Assembly (NCBI RefSeq): GCF_030285665.1
Contig: NZ_CP127295.1
Location: 9,238,001-9,302,000, forward strand
Origin: Amycolatopsis mongoliensis
Lineage (GTDB): Bacteria; Actinomycetota; Actinomycetes; Mycobacteriales; Pseudonocardiaceae
DNA length: 64,000 nucleotides
Reading direction: 5' to 3'
Below the pieces are notes generated by a model that was given only the letters and a program-made list of their open reading frames with translations, ran no database searches and was not told the origin of the DNA. The position numbers and the translations under genes are program-made. The first letter of the stretch is position 1, and the number at the start of each line of letters is the position of its first letter. Shown piece after piece: positions 42,761 to 52,661 of this stretch.

Positions 42761-45186
42761 TCACTCCACGACGCGCAACGTCGCCGGGATGTCCATGCGG
42801 CGCAGGCGACGCAGGCTGAACAAGGGGGCCAGCGAAACCGTGACGATGCCCAGCCCGAGCGCCGTGAGAACGGTGGTGGGTGCCAATGCGGCGCTGACGC
42901 CGAGGTCGGGCATCACGCGCGGCAGGGTCGTCGTGGTGATCCAGGCCAGGACGCCGTAACCGCCGAGGATGCCGACCAGCGTGCCGATCGTGCCGATCGC
43001 CACGGTCTCGACGGTGGTCATGGTCAGCACGGTGCGCACGGGCAGGCCGAAGGCCAGCATGGTGGCGTGCTCACGGGCCCGCTCGTCCACGCCGATGCTC
43101 GTGGTGTTGACCGCGATCAGCAACGCCAGCAGGAGCGTGACCGCCGCGGCGACCTGCAGGACGCTCAGGTACTCGTCCAGGGTCGTGCGCATGCCCTCGG
43201 TGGTCGCCTGGGCCGTGTTCGCCGCGCTGATGTGCGGGATGGCGACCAGCGCTCGCCGCACGTCGGTGACGTCCACACCGGGGCGGGGGTGACGGTCAGG
43301 GTGTTCGTGACGCCGGTGAAGCCGAACGGTGCGGCGGTGGCTTGGTCCAGGTAGGCGAGCATGCGCATCGGGTTGGGGTGGAGGCCGGCCACGCGCATCG
43401 TCGTCCGGTCGGTGCGCAGGCCCTCGGGAGTGGCGCGGGGGTGGTCGAGGACGATCGTGTCGCCGACGTTCACGCCGAGGTCGTGTGCCGCTTCCTCCGC
43501 GAGCACGAGCCCACCGGTGGCGGCGCCCGAGACGATGCTGGGTGACCACCTGGCCCCGTCCGGCAGTACCTCGGCGACGAGGTCGACGTCCGCCGCGCCG
43601 GACCGGGCGGTGACGGGCAGCAAGAGGCCGGCGTCGGCGCGGCCGACCTGAGGCAGTGCGCCGACCGTGCGAACCGCGTCCGCGTCCTGCCGCTGGAAGC
43701 CGTCCAGGGTGACGATGACGCGGTCGGGCGCGGCGTGCAGGAACTCCCGCTCGGCTCGGTCGAGCGTGCCGTGGAAGGTGTCGATGGCTCCGGTGGTGGT
43801 GACGAGTGTCGTGATCGCGGCGGCGATACCCAGCGCGGTGAGCGCGGTGCGGCGCGGCGTGCGCAGCAGGTTGCGGATCGGGATCCGGTGGTAGCCGCGT
43901 CCGGGCAGCCGCAGCCGGCGCAACACCGGGGCGAGGCCGCTGCCGCGGGCCGCGAGGTGCCCGACGCGGATGGCCTGCACCGGCTGCACGCGCAGGGCCC
44001 GCCACACCGGCCAGGCGACCCCGGCGAGCGGCAGCACGAACCCGAGCGCGGCGGCCTGGAGGAACACGCCGGTCTGGAGCGGGGTCCGCCAGATCGGCAG
44101 CGGGAGCATGTCCACGAAGACGTTCCGCAGCGGTATCCCGACGACCCAGCCGACGACCATGCCCAGCCCGACGCCCAGCAGCGCGATCTGCGCCCCGAAC
44201 AGCAACGGCCGCACGGCGAGCCACCGCGACGGCACGCCGAGCGCCATCCCGATGCCGATCTCCCGCCGCTGGGCCTCGACGACCCGCGTGGTCAGGTTCA
44301 ACGCGGCGAACACCGCCCCGAGCAGGACCAGCAACGCGATCACCCGCCAAAGCTGGGTGTCGCCCTCGATGTCCTCGTACAGGACCCGGTAGGCGTCGAT
44401 GTCGTCGCGGGTGCTCACGGTCGCGGCCCGCGTCGCCGGGGTGTCGCGCAGGGCGCGGCCCAGTTCTTCCGCGACGGCGGCGCGGTCGCAGCCCGGCCGC
44501 AGCGTGAGCACCAGGTCGTTGACCTGCCCGGCCGCGCCCGTCACCCGCTGCGCGCTGTGCAGATCGGTGAACAGGACTCCGTAGGAGGACTGGCTGAGGA
44601 AGGGCGTGGCGCCCTGTCCTCCGGTGATCAGGAAGTACTCCGGGGACTGCCCGGCGCCGACCACCCGGACCCGGCTGCCGCCGGACACGGTCAGCTCGCC
44701 GGGCACCAGGCCGGCGTGCCGGCCGGCGAACGCCGAGTCGACCACGACCGCGGCGGTTCCGTCGTCGGCGGGGCGCAGCGCCCGTCCCGCTGTCGTGGAG
44801 ACACCGTCGACCTGCGGTCCCGGCGTGCTGTCGGTGCCGGCGATCTCACCGGAGACGAGCAGGTCGCCCGGCCCGGCGAGCTGGGTCGGCACGACGAGCC
44901 GCTCGCGGGCGGCGGTGACGTCGGCCGCGCGGGAGAGACCGGCCACGACCGCGCGCAGGACGCCCTCGGTGGCGGTGGTCCCCTGCGGCAGCCGGACCCG
45001 GAGGTCGTGGACGTGCAGGAGGGCGAAGCTCGCGTCGTTGGACTGCCGGCGCCACGCCGAGGTGCTCAGCAGGCTCGCATAGGTGCCCGTCCCGAGCGCG
45101 ATGACCAGCGCGATGGCGGCGACCAGCGGCCACCGGCGCCGCAGATCCCGCCAAGACCACTTCAACCACAACCGGATATGCGCCAT
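42761..45186 (-). CDS. FtsX/MacB-type ABC transporter permease, frameshifted
   Basis: About 808 residues when the two frames are joined. It has the double-FtsX architecture: an N-terminal helix and extracellular domain, ALNLTTRVVEAQRREIGIGM with three helices, a second extracellular domain, and a C-terminal LLALLIAVNTTSIGVDERAR, EHATMLAFGLP with three helices, ending RRMDIPATLRVVE. The frame breaks near 43283 in a run of five G (C on the coding strand): one base appears missing between TNTLTVTP and RPGVDVTDVRRAL. A homopolymer read error is possible. The ATG at 45186 follows the ATP-binding gene after 7 nt. Such pairs export lipids, peptides or drugs, or signal through envelope hydrolases. 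Confidence 0.75.
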
Positions 45187-45193
45187 GGCACGC

Positions 45194-45958
45194 CTACCAG
45201 TGCAGGTCCGCCAGCTCGGCACGGCCACCCTCGGGTGGTCCGTCGCCCACGATGTGCCCGCTGGAGAGCTCGATCACCCGGTCTGCCGCGCGGGAGATCT
45301 CGCGGTTGTGGGTGACCACGATGACCGTCCGGCCCGCTCGCGCCTGATCCCGCAGCAGCTCGAGGATCTGTACGCCGGTGCGGAAGTCCAGCTCCCCGGT
45401 CGGCTCGTCCGCCAGCAGGATCGGGTTGCCGGTGGCCAGTGCCCTGGCGATGGCCACCCGCTGTTGCTCGCCCCCGGAGAGCTGGTGGGCGAAATGGTCC
45501 GCACGCTCGCCGAGTCCCACCTGTGCCAGCACCTCCGCCGCGACCCGGCCCGGCTCGTCCCGGCCCGCGACGTCCGCGCCGAACTGCACGTTCTCCCGCG
45601 CGGTCAGCCCGGGGAACAGGTTGAAACTCTGGAAGATGAAGCTCACCGTGTGCCGCCGGATCCTGGTGCGCTCCGCCCGGGACGCCGAGGTCAGTTCGAC
45701 TCCGGCCAGCCGGACCGTCCCCGAGGTCGGGTTGTCCAGTGCACCGATCATGTTGAGCAAGGTCGTCTTGCCCGATCCCGACGCGCCGAGGACCACCACG
45801 AACGCCGACTCGTCGACGTGCAGGTTCACCTGGTCGAGCGCCTTGACCGTCGCACCGCCCACGGTGAAGTACCGGCAGACGTCGTCCAGATCGATCCGGG
45901 TGCCCGCCGCCTGTCCGTGCGCGTTCACGATCCGCTGCGGCTCCAACGCCGAGTCCAT
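45194..45958 (-). CDS. MacB/LolD-type ABC transporter ATP-binding protein
   Basis: A 254-residue ATPase: Walker [21 protein letters not shown] (about residues 56-75), Q-loop [14 protein letters not shown], signature [16 protein letters not shown], Walker [13 protein letters not shown] and switch His VTHNREI. The order and the [14 protein letters not shown] stretch are those of MacB/LolD-type exporters. It pairs with the FtsX-type permease 7 nt downstream. ATG 45958 begins the conserved part; an in-frame ATG about 90 nt upstream is less likely. Confidence 0.85.
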   Translation of the reverse strand: MDSALEPQRIVNAHGQAAGTRIDLDDVCRYFTVGGATVKALDQVNLHVDESAFVVVLGASGSGKTTLLNMIGALDNPTSGTVRLAGVELTSASRAERTRIRRHTVSFIFQSFNLFPGLTARENVQFGADVAGRDEPGRVAAEVLAQVGLGERADHFAHQLSGGEQQRVAIARALATGNPILLADEPTGELDFRTGVQILELLRDQARAGRTVIVVTHNREISRAADRVIELSSGHIVGDGPPEGGRAELADLHW

Positions 45959-46047
45959 GAACCCGTTGTCCCACCCGGAAGTCGTGCCCGCCAGGGACCG
46001 ATGACCCGACGCTGAGGCACGAAAGTCCCCACGGTCGTGAAGGTGCA

Positions 46048-47811
46048 TCAGCGGCGGTGCGGGAACGAACCAGTCAGCCCACCGTTCGCCGTGGTGGCGT
46101 CGGTGTCGAGGAAGGCAAGGACATCTTGCGCGACGCGCCCTCTGTCGATGCCCAGGTGCCCACGTCCCGGGTAGAGGATCAGCCGGGCATCGGGAATGCC
46201 GGCGGCGGTTTCCTCGAACAGTTCCCGTCCGTAGCAGGCGTCCTGGTCGCCGCCGGCGACGAGCGTGGGTGCCGTGATGTCGGAGAGCCGCGTCTTCAGG
46301 TCGAAGTCGTCCTCGGCGTCGATGGTGGCAACCAGACCGGGATCGGCAGGACGCGCGATGACCGGTCCGAGGAGCCAGCCCAGCGCCCGCATGATCCGGC
46401 GGGTGACGGGTTTGGCGCCCATGATCGCCGTCATCGCGGCACCGGCGCGCCGTGGCCGGTGCTGCCGCAGCGCTTTCGCGGCGCTTCGTTGCGTGCTGAG
46501 TCCGAACGTACCGAGGCGATAGGCGGCCGAGACGATGACCAGGCGGCGCACGACGTCGGGGTGGTCGGCGGCCAGCTGCAGCGCGATGCTGCCGCCGGTG
46601 GAGACGCCGACCACGTCGACCGGGCGCCCGAACCACCACCGCAGGGCCTCGGCGTGCTCGCGGGCCAGCTCGGCGATCGTGGTCGGCGGGGTGCCGTCGC
46701 CGCGGCGGGCGATCCACCAGACCTCGCGGCCCTCGGCCAGCCGTTTGCATTGCTGCGCCTCGAACCACTTGGCCAGGCCACGCGGCGCTTTCTGGTGTGT
46801 CTCCAGGCCGGGCAGGAAGACCAGGGGCTCGCCCGTACCGGTCCGCACCGTCATCATCCGGGCAACGGAAGCCGGGGCCGTGCGCGCGTGGTGGCCGGCG
46901 CACAGGTGGTCGTGGAGGAACTCGGCCTGGACGGTGCAGAGCCGGTCGAACCACGGCGGCAGGTAGACGTCGAAGTGCCCGGCGGGGTAATGCCGGACCT
47001 CGGCCGACGGCGCCTTCGCGGCGATCTTGGCGGCGAAGCGGCTGGAGGCCTCGAGGTCGTGGTCGGCCACGCACATCAGCAGCGGCATGGCCAGCCGCTC
47101 GGCGGTGCCGCGGCGGTAGCGGGGAAGGGCGAACACGAACCGCGGCGCGATGGCGTTGCGCCAGCCGGTGGCCTCGCCGCCGAGTGCCGCGAACACTTCA
47201 CCGGCGCGGGGTTCGACGAACGCCGCGACCCGGCCGGGTTCGTCGACGACCGGGACGAGATACGGGGGTTCTCCGCGCCACCAGCGGACGAGGTCCCGCC
47301 CGGCAGCCACCGTGAACCGCAGCGTCAGCTCGATCACGTCACGCTCGAACCGCTGGGCGAGGGTACGGCCCCGCCGCCAGCCGTCGATGACCGGTACCTG
47401 CGCCACCACCGCGGCGATGGCCGGGTCGTCGGCGGCGACCGCGAGCACGTGCCCTCCGCTGAGCGAGGTGCCCCACAGGGCGATCCGGGCGGGATCGATC
47501 CCGGGCAGGGTGCGGGCGTAAGCGACGGCCGCGCGGTAGTCCTCGCGTTGCGCGCGGACGTCGATCACCTGCCGCGGGCTGCCCTCGCTGTCCCCGAAGT
47601 GCCGGTAGTCGAACACCAGCACGGCCATTCCGCGGGCGGCGAACCGTTTCGCGTAGTCCGGCAGCCCCAGCCGTTTCGTTCCGCTTCCCCCGTGCGCCAT
47701 GACCACGCACGGCACCGGCCGCGCGTCCCCCGGAGGCCGGTAGAGGTCTGCGACGCACCCGACACCCGCAACCGGGAAGGACACTTCCTGCGGCTCGTCT
47801 TTCGACGTCAT
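46048..47811 (-). CDS. double-domain alpha/beta hydrolase
   Basis: A 587-residue protein holding two alpha/beta hydrolase units in one frame. Unit 1 (about 1-325): CVVMAHGGSGTKRL, nucleophile elbow ALWGTSLSGGHVL, PLLMCVADHDLEA (acid) and HYPAGHFDVY (His). Unit 2 (about 345-575): FLPGLETHQ, VDVVGVSTGGSIAL (nucleophile), VAGGDQDACYG (acid) and GRGHLGIDR (His). Both catalytic triads look complete. A link of about 20 residues (CAGHHARTAPASVA) joins them. Members are normally about 280-320 residues, so this is a fusion, or two genes that lost a stop. ATG 47811 overlaps the P-type ATPase stop (ATGA). Confidence 0.8.
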   Translation of the reverse strand: MTSKDEPQEVSFPVAGVGCVADLYRPPGDARPVPCVVMAHGGSGTKRLGLPDYAKRFAARGMAVLVFDYRHFGDSEGSPRQVIDVRAQREDYRAAVAYARTLPGIDPARIALWGTSLSGGHVLAVAADDPAIAAVVAQVPVIDGWRRGRTLAQRFERDVIELTLRFTVAAGRDLVRWWRGEPPYLVPVVDEPGRVAAFVEPRAGEVFAALGGEATGWRNAIAPRFVFALPRYRRGTAERLAMPLLMCVADHDLEASSRFAAKIAAKAPSAEVRHYPAGHFDVYLPPWFDRLCTVQAEFLHDHLCAGHHARTAPASVARMMTVRTGTGEPLVFLPGLETHQKAPRGLAKWFEAQQCKRLAEGREVWWIARRGDGTPPTTIAELAREHAEALRWWFGRPVDVVGVSTGGSIALQLAADHPDVVRRLVIVSAAYRLGTFGLSTQRSAAKALRQHRPRRAGAAMTAIMGAKPVTRRIMRALGWLLGPVIARPADPGLVATIDAEDDFDLKTRLSDITAPTLVAGGDQDACYGRELFEETAAGIPDARLILYPGRGHLGIDRGRVAQDVLAFLDTDATTANGGLTGSFPHRR

Positions 47812-50168
47812 GATCGCGCTCCTGCCGGTTCGGCGTCCGAGACCAGGGCGAAGTAATTCTCTTCTTCTTGGACGAAGTGCAGGCTCAGCACGGTGTAGAG
47901 CCCGTAGAGGCCGGACAGCAGGTCGTCGAGCTGGGCGGGGTCGATCCGGCCGTCGGCCTCCGCGAGCCGCAGGTGGTGGCCCAGGCGGCGGGCGAGCCGC
48001 TCGATCTCGGCGTGGGCCCGGCTCATCGTGGCGGTGGCTTCGTCGCTGCCCAGCGGCGCGGCCAGTGCCGGGTAGAGCTGGGTCTCCTCGGCCCGCTCGT
48101 GGGGCAGCAGCCGCTCGACGAGGAACGTGTGGACGCGCTGGAGTTCGGCGAGTGCAGCCGGGGTCGCGCCGCTCCCGGCGAGCAGGTTCGCCGCGTCGCG
48201 CACCATCGGCAGACTGCCGCGCAGTTCGTCGTGTTCGGCGGAGAAGCGGTGCAGCAGCTGTTCCGTGGCCGGGGTCAGGGTGATCCCGCCGGCGGGTTTG
48301 CCCCGCAACGCGCGCAGCGCGTTGAGGATGACCGCGACGTCGATGCCTTCCTGCAGCAGCGCCCCGGCGGCGGGCGGCAGCCAGCCCAGGGCCGCGACCG
48401 CCATCGCGGCCAGCGACAGCAGCATCCCGGTCGCGGCGCTCTGCACGGCGATGCGGCGCGCGCGGCGGGCGATGTCCATCGCGTCGGCGAGCCGGTCCAG
48501 CCGGTCGGTGGTCAGCACGATGTCCGCGGCCTCGGACGACGCCGTGGAGCCTCTCGCGCCCATGGCCACGCCGACGTCGGCCGCGGCGAGTGCGGGCGCG
48601 TCGTTGACCCCGTCGCCGACCATCACCGTGACGTCCCGTTCGCGTTCGCCACGGACGGCCGCGACCTTGTCCGCGGGCGTCTGGTCCGCGCACACGCTGT
48701 CCAGCCCCAGAACCGTGCCGATTTCCTCGGCCGGTTCCCGCCGGTCACCGGTGAGCATGACGAGCCTGTGCAGCCCCGCCGCGCGCAGCCGCCGCAGGGT
48801 GCGCGGAGCGTCGCGGCGCAGCGGATCCCGCAGCAGCACGGCCCCGGCGGGCTCGCCGTCGACGGTCAGCCACGCGAGGGCGGCGCCGTCCAGTCCGGCC
48901 CGGCCGCGCACCGCCGTCGCCCACGGCTGTTGCGCCGACGGCCGGGCCGGCTTGCCGACCTCGACGCGGTGGCCGTCGACCGTGGCGGTGACGCCGCGGC
49001 CGGGTTCCTCGACGAGGTCCAGGGGCAGGGACAGGTACAGGCCGCGGGTGCGGGCTTCGGTGGTGATGGCCTCGGCCAGCACGTGCGGCGAGAGCTGCTC
49101 CGCCGAGGCGGCCAGGCGCAGCACCTCGGCCGTCTCCCACCCGGGCGCGGCCGCGACCTCCACCACGGCCGGTCGCCCGGCGGTCAGCGTCCCGGTCTTG
49201 TCCATCACCAGGGTCCTCGCCCGGCCCAGCGTTTCCAGCGCGCCGCCGCCGCGGATGATCACCCCGAGCCGCGACGAGCGCGACAGACCCGAGACGATCG
49301 CGACCGGCGCGGCCAGCAGCAACGGACACGGCGTGGCGACCACCAGCACCGCCACCGCACGGACCAGCGAGCCGCTGAACACCCACGCCAGTCCGGCCAG
49401 GACGAGCGAGAGGGGCAGGAACCAGGCGGCGTACCGGTCGGCCAGCCGCACCACCGGGGCGCTCTCGGCGCCTGCCTGCCGCGCGAGCCGCACGATGCCC
49501 GCGTAGGTGCTGTCCTCCGCGGTCGCGGTGGCGCGCAGTTCGAAGGCCGACCCGGCGTTCACCACGCCGCTGCGCACCGGTTCGCCCACGGCACGCTCCA
49601 CCTGCATCGGCTCGCCGGTGAGCACCGACTCGTCCAGCACCGCGGCGCTCTCGAGCAGCCCATCGGCCGGGACGACCTCGCCCGGGCCGACCACCAGCAG
49701 GTCACCAGCCGCCACCTCGGACAACGGCACCACCGACACCGTGTCACCGCATCGACGCCGCGCCGACCGCGGCGCGTGTTCGAGCAGCGCCCGCAGGTCG
49801 TGCGACGCGCGCCGTTCCGCCGCCGCGTCCAGCGCTCGCCCGGTCGCGAGCATCACCGCGATCAGGGCTCCGGCCAGGTACTCGTGCACCACCAGAGTGC
49901 CCACGAGCGACAGCACCGCGAGCAGGTCCACCCCGGCCCGCTTCCGCCGCAGCGCAGCGATCACCCACCACAGTGCGGGGATCACGGCCACCAGCGTTGC
50001 CGCCGCCCAGCACCCGTCGGCGAACCCGCCGGCGCCGGCCAGCCAGCCGACGCCACCGGCGAACAGAGCACCAACGGTGACGATCACCAACGCCGGCTCG
50101 GCCCATTTCCGCAAGGACCGCCAACGCATCCCTGACGTCTCGGGCGAAGTCTCGTCGTTTTCGATCAC
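47808..50168 (-). CDS. heavy-metal P1B-type ATPase with C-terminal hemerythrin-like domain
   Basis: A 786-residue protein. The ATPase core has TGEPMQVER (actuator TGE), the membrane metal motif TPCPLLLAAPVAIVSG, phosphorylation motif LVMDKTGTLTAGRP, LTGDRREPAEEIG and hinge MVGDGVNDAPALAAADVG. There is no N-terminal HMA domain. TPCP is the motif of the CPx (Cu/Zn/Co-type) pumps. After the last helices the final 160 residues are an HHE/hemerythrin-like bundle: FSAEHDELRGSLP, FLVERLLPHERAEETQLYPA and LHFVQEEENYFALV with the expected His/Glu ligands. That domain may bind iron or oxygen, or sense redox state. GGAGG lies 7 nt before GTG 50168; ATG 50204 is in frame but poorly placed. It is coupled to the double hydrolase. 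Confidence 0.85.
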   Translation of the reverse strand: MIENDETSPETSGMRWRSLRKWAEPALVIVTVGALFAGGVGWLAGAGGFADGCWAAATLVAVIPALWWVIAALRRKRAGVDLLAVLSLVGTLVVHEYLAGALIAVMLATGRALDAAAERRASHDLRALLEHAPRSARRRCGDTVSVVPLSEVAAGDLLVVGPGEVVPADGLLESAAVLDESVLTGEPMQVERAVGEPVRSGVVNAGSAFELRATATAEDSTYAGIVRLARQAGAESAPVVRLADRYAAWFLPLSLVLAGLAWVFSGSLVRAVAVLVVATPCPLLLAAPVAIVSGLSRSSRLGVIIRGGGALETLGRARTLVMDKTGTLTAGRPAVVEVAAAPGWETAEVLRLAASAEQLSPHVLAEAITTEARTRGLYLSLPLDLVEEPGRGVTATVDGHRVEVGKPARPSAQQPWATAVRGRAGLDGAALAWLTVDGEPAGAVLLRDPLRRDAPRTLRRLRAAGLHRLVMLTGDRREPAEEIGTVLGLDSVCADQTPADKVAAVRGERERDVTVMVGDGVNDAPALAAADVGVAMGARGSTASSEAADIVLTTDRLDRLADAMDIARRARRIAVQSAATGMLLSLAAMAVAALGWLPPAAGALLQEGIDVAVILNALRALRGKPAGGITLTPATEQLLHRFSAEHDELRGSLPMVRDAANLLAGSGATPAALAELQRVHTFLVERLLPHERAEETQLYPALAAPLGSDEATATMSRAHAEIERLARRLGHHLRLAEADGRIDPAQLDDLLSGLYGLYTVLSLHFVQEEENYFALVSDAEPAGARS

Positions 50169-50476
50169 CGGTGTCCTCCCGCGGTCCGGGCCACTGCCGT
50201 CCATCCGACCCCGCCATCGCCGCGCGGAGTAGAGGACCAGAGCACCGCACGCAGGGTCTTTCGTCTCTCCTCACCGGGGCGATACCGGAGTCGGTACGGT
50301 GACGGCCGATCGCTTCCGTCAACACTCTGATCACGGTCGAGCCGGGGCGGCTGTACGCGTCCACGGCCACTCCACCGGCCAGCACGTAGACCGTGTCGAT
50401 CTCCTTGGTGGCGATCCCAAGGCCGCGATCGGCGATGGCATGGTCCGCGACCCGCCTGCCATGGCACGCTCCCGTT
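50169..50476. other. intergenic, possible short remnant
   Basis: On the minus strand a segment reads HAIADRGLGIATKEIDTVYV and LAGGVAVDAYSRPGSTVIRV before losing character near 50330. It may be the end of a lost gene; no family recognised. Otherwise it holds the 5' region of the P-type ATPase gene, with no clear promoter seen. Confidence 0.3.
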
Positions 50477-51190
50477 CTACGGTGAGTCCGGGCTGACCCG
50501 CCACAGGGCGAAGGCGGCCCAGGCCAGCCAGGCGAACAACAACACGCCGTAGATCGCGTAGCTCCAGCCCAGAACGGGTCTGAAGAGCTCCGAAAGGATC
50601 CCGATCACGCCCGTCGCCAGACCTAACCAGGCGAAGCCCTTCGAGAAGGTTCCCCGCAGCATCAGCAGCGAGACGAGCAGCACGCCGAGCGTCTGCAGGA
50701 ACCCGAGCACCGCCGGGACGTCGTTGAGCGCGATGAGGACCTCCGCCCCGGCCACGAAGGGAGCCTTCCCCGCGGCGGTCGTCGCGTCGGCATATTTGTC
50801 GCTCAGCAACACCAAGGCCAGCGAACCGTCGCCGGTCGTGGGCACCGCCAGCGACAGGGCCCACGACGCGACGGCGATCAGGCCCGCGGTCACAGCGAAG
50901 CTCCTGCCCTGGTGCCGGAGGGCCACGGCCAGCGCCAGGAAGGTCACCATCAGGAAGATGCCCGGGGCCAGCCACAGCAGCTGCCGGACGACGTACAACG
51001 TTCGGTGCGCGTCGATGTACTCCAGCAGCTTCGCGCCGTCCGATACCGGCGGAGCGGCGGTGACGACGACCAAGACCAGCGCCGTGCCATACAGCAGCAC
51101 GGCCAGGCCCGCGGAAACGGCTCCAGCACGGTAGAGCGGGCCCCACGACGTCGCCGCGGACCGCCGGGCTGTTTCGGGCAAGGCACTCAC
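50477..51190 (-). CDS. DUF4386-like membrane protein
   Basis: A 237-residue protein with six hydrophobic helices: AGLAVLLYGTALVLVVVTAA, QLLWLAPGIFLMVTFLALAV, AVTAGLIAVASWALSLAVP, AVLGFLQTLGVLLVSLLML, FAWLGLATGVIGILSELF and YAIYGVLLFAWLAWAAFALW. The pattern fits DUF4386-type proteins of unknown function. GTG 51190 was chosen because the conserved part follows; the nearby GGGAGG is almost touching it, so the start is uncertain. Confidence 0.65.
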   Translation of the reverse strand: MSALPETARRSAATSWGPLYRAGAVSAGLAVLLYGTALVLVVVTAAPPVSDGAKLLEYIDAHRTLYVVRQLLWLAPGIFLMVTFLALAVALRHQGRSFAVTAGLIAVASWALSLAVPTTGDGSLALVLLSDKYADATTAAGKAPFVAGAEVLIALNDVPAVLGFLQTLGVLLVSLLMLRGTFSKGFAWLGLATGVIGILSELFRPVLGWSYAIYGVLLFAWLAWAAFALWRVSPDSP

Positions 51191-51607
51191 CTCCCACGTG
51201 GCTCCCGGCACGACCACCGCATCCGCCGCGACGGATCTGACCAGCAAACCGCCCGCCACGGCAGGCAGCAAAGAGCAGTTCGGCCGCGGTCCGGAGGACC
51301 TATTACCCCCTGCAGTAGTTCGTGATCACATTGCCGGGGAGGGGTGTGCGCTGGCGGTGCCAGATCCTGGCTTGGTGTTGGCGTCGCCCCGGGTGAACCG
51401 GTCGACGACGTCGACGACGGTGCGAACGAGCTGGATCACGAGCGTGGCAGCAGCGGGCGCATCCACCGGGGGGGTGCATGCAGCGGCATGCCGACCGGGC
51501 GGCAACCACCTTCGAAGCTGCACCTGAGACCCACAACGAGATGACGGACCTTGGACCCTTACCGCAGCGACTACCTCCCAGCGAAGATGAGCGACAGGAG
51601 GTGTGTC
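51191..51607. other. 417-nt intergenic region
   Basis: No convincing gene. It contains the presumed divergent promoters of the membrane protein and the flavodoxin gene. Only the AGGAGG ribosome site just before 51608 could be assigned. Confidence 0.5.
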
Positions 51608-52126
51608 ATGGACATCTTGGTGGCCTACGCGACCAAGAACGGCTCGACACAACAGGTCGCCGAGGCGATCGCTGCGGCACTGCGCGAGCACGCCGGCGAC
51701 ACCGAACTGCACGCGGCAAGGCAGGTCCGCGAATCGCTGGCCGGCCGCGACCTCGTCGTGCTGGGCGGTGCGCTGTACTCCGGACGCTGGCACCGCGACG
51801 CTCACCGGTTTCTCAAGCAGCACCGCCCGGAACTCACCGCCGGCGTACCGATCGCGGTGTTCGGCATGGGACCGCGCTCCGACGACAAAGACGCCTGGCG
51901 ACACGCTCGCGCGCAACTCGACCGGGCGCTGGCCAAACGGAATTGGCTGACCCCGGTCGCCGTCACCGTGTTCGGCGGCGTCGACCCGCCGGGGCGGAGG
52001 AAGCGGCACCGACGGGACATGCGCGACTGGGATGCGATCCGGAACTGGGCTCAACTGGTGCTGAATCAAGCACATGGACGACCGGAGCCGAACAGCCTCC
52101 AGCGTGCGCAGCCCACGGATGGGTAG
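51608..52126 (+). CDS. flavodoxin-domain protein (HemG-like)
   Basis: A 172-residue protein: DILVAYATKNGSTQQVAEAI is the FMN phosphate-binding loop region (residues 2-21), GRDLVVLGGALYSGRWHRDA the second FMN loop, and VPIAVFGMGPRSDD the third. The type resembles menaquinone-dependent protoporphyrinogen IX dehydrogenase HemG and small flavodoxin-like reductases. AGGAGG is 7 nt before ATG 51608. The last 20 residues (after LVLNQAHG) look like read-through into the adjacent IS scar, so the normal C-terminus may have been altered. Confidence 0.8.
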   Translation: MDILVAYATKNGSTQQVAEAIAAALREHAGDTELHAARQVRESLAGRDLVVLGGALYSGRWHRDAHRFLKQHRPELTAGVPIAVFGMGPRSDDKDAWRHARAQLDRALAKRNWLTPVAVTVFGGVDPPGRRKRHRRDMRDWDAIRNWAQLVLNQAHGRPEPNSLQRAQPTDG

Positions 52127-52216
52127 CCGGCAGCATGACGACGGTCGGTCCGCCGAAGCCCCACCGACTCACCCTGGACCACCGGGCGCGCTCAAGACCG
52201 ACGCCGAGGCCTACCC

Positions 52217-52650
52217 ACGTTCGCCGTCGACGACCACTCCCGCCCGGCCTACACCGAGATCCTCCCGGATGAGACCAAGGAGACCCGCGGCCGCGTTCTG
52301 GACCCGCGCGCAGGCGTTCTTCGCCGATGCCGGGATCACCGTCGCACGGGTGCTGACCGACAACGGCTCCTGCTACCGCTCCCGGCTCTGGCGCGACACG
52401 CTGCGCGACGCGGGCATCGCCCACAAACGCACCCGGCCTTACCGGCCACAAACCAACGGCAAAGTGGAGCGGTTCAACCGCACCCTGCTCGACGAATGGG
52501 CCTACGCCCGGCCCTACCGCACCGAGACCCAGCGCCGCGAAGCGTTACCGGGCTGGTTGCACACTTACGATCACCATCGCGGCCACACCGCACTCGCCGG
52601 CAAACCACCCGCCGGCCGCGTCCCCAACCTCACGGGGCGATACAACCAGC
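52217..52650 (+). mobile_element. IS481-family transposase fragment
   Basis: TFAVDDHSRPAYTEILPDET is the first catalytic Asp region; the frame then shifts by one extra base near 52290. AFFADAGITVARVLTDNGSC (second Asp), RTRPYRPQTNGKVERFNRTL (catalytic Glu region) and HTYDHHRGHTALAGKPPAGR follow. The N-terminal helix-turn-helix part is missing. The element is inactive. It ends at RVPNLTGRYNQ just before a second orphan signal peptide. Confidence 0.8.
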
Positions 52651-52661
52651 GGAGTCACGCC

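Noticed and set aside
42456..43354. 584-residue form of the DUF998 protein
   Set aside because: Beyond about 42440 the translation is antisense of USP and permease sequence.
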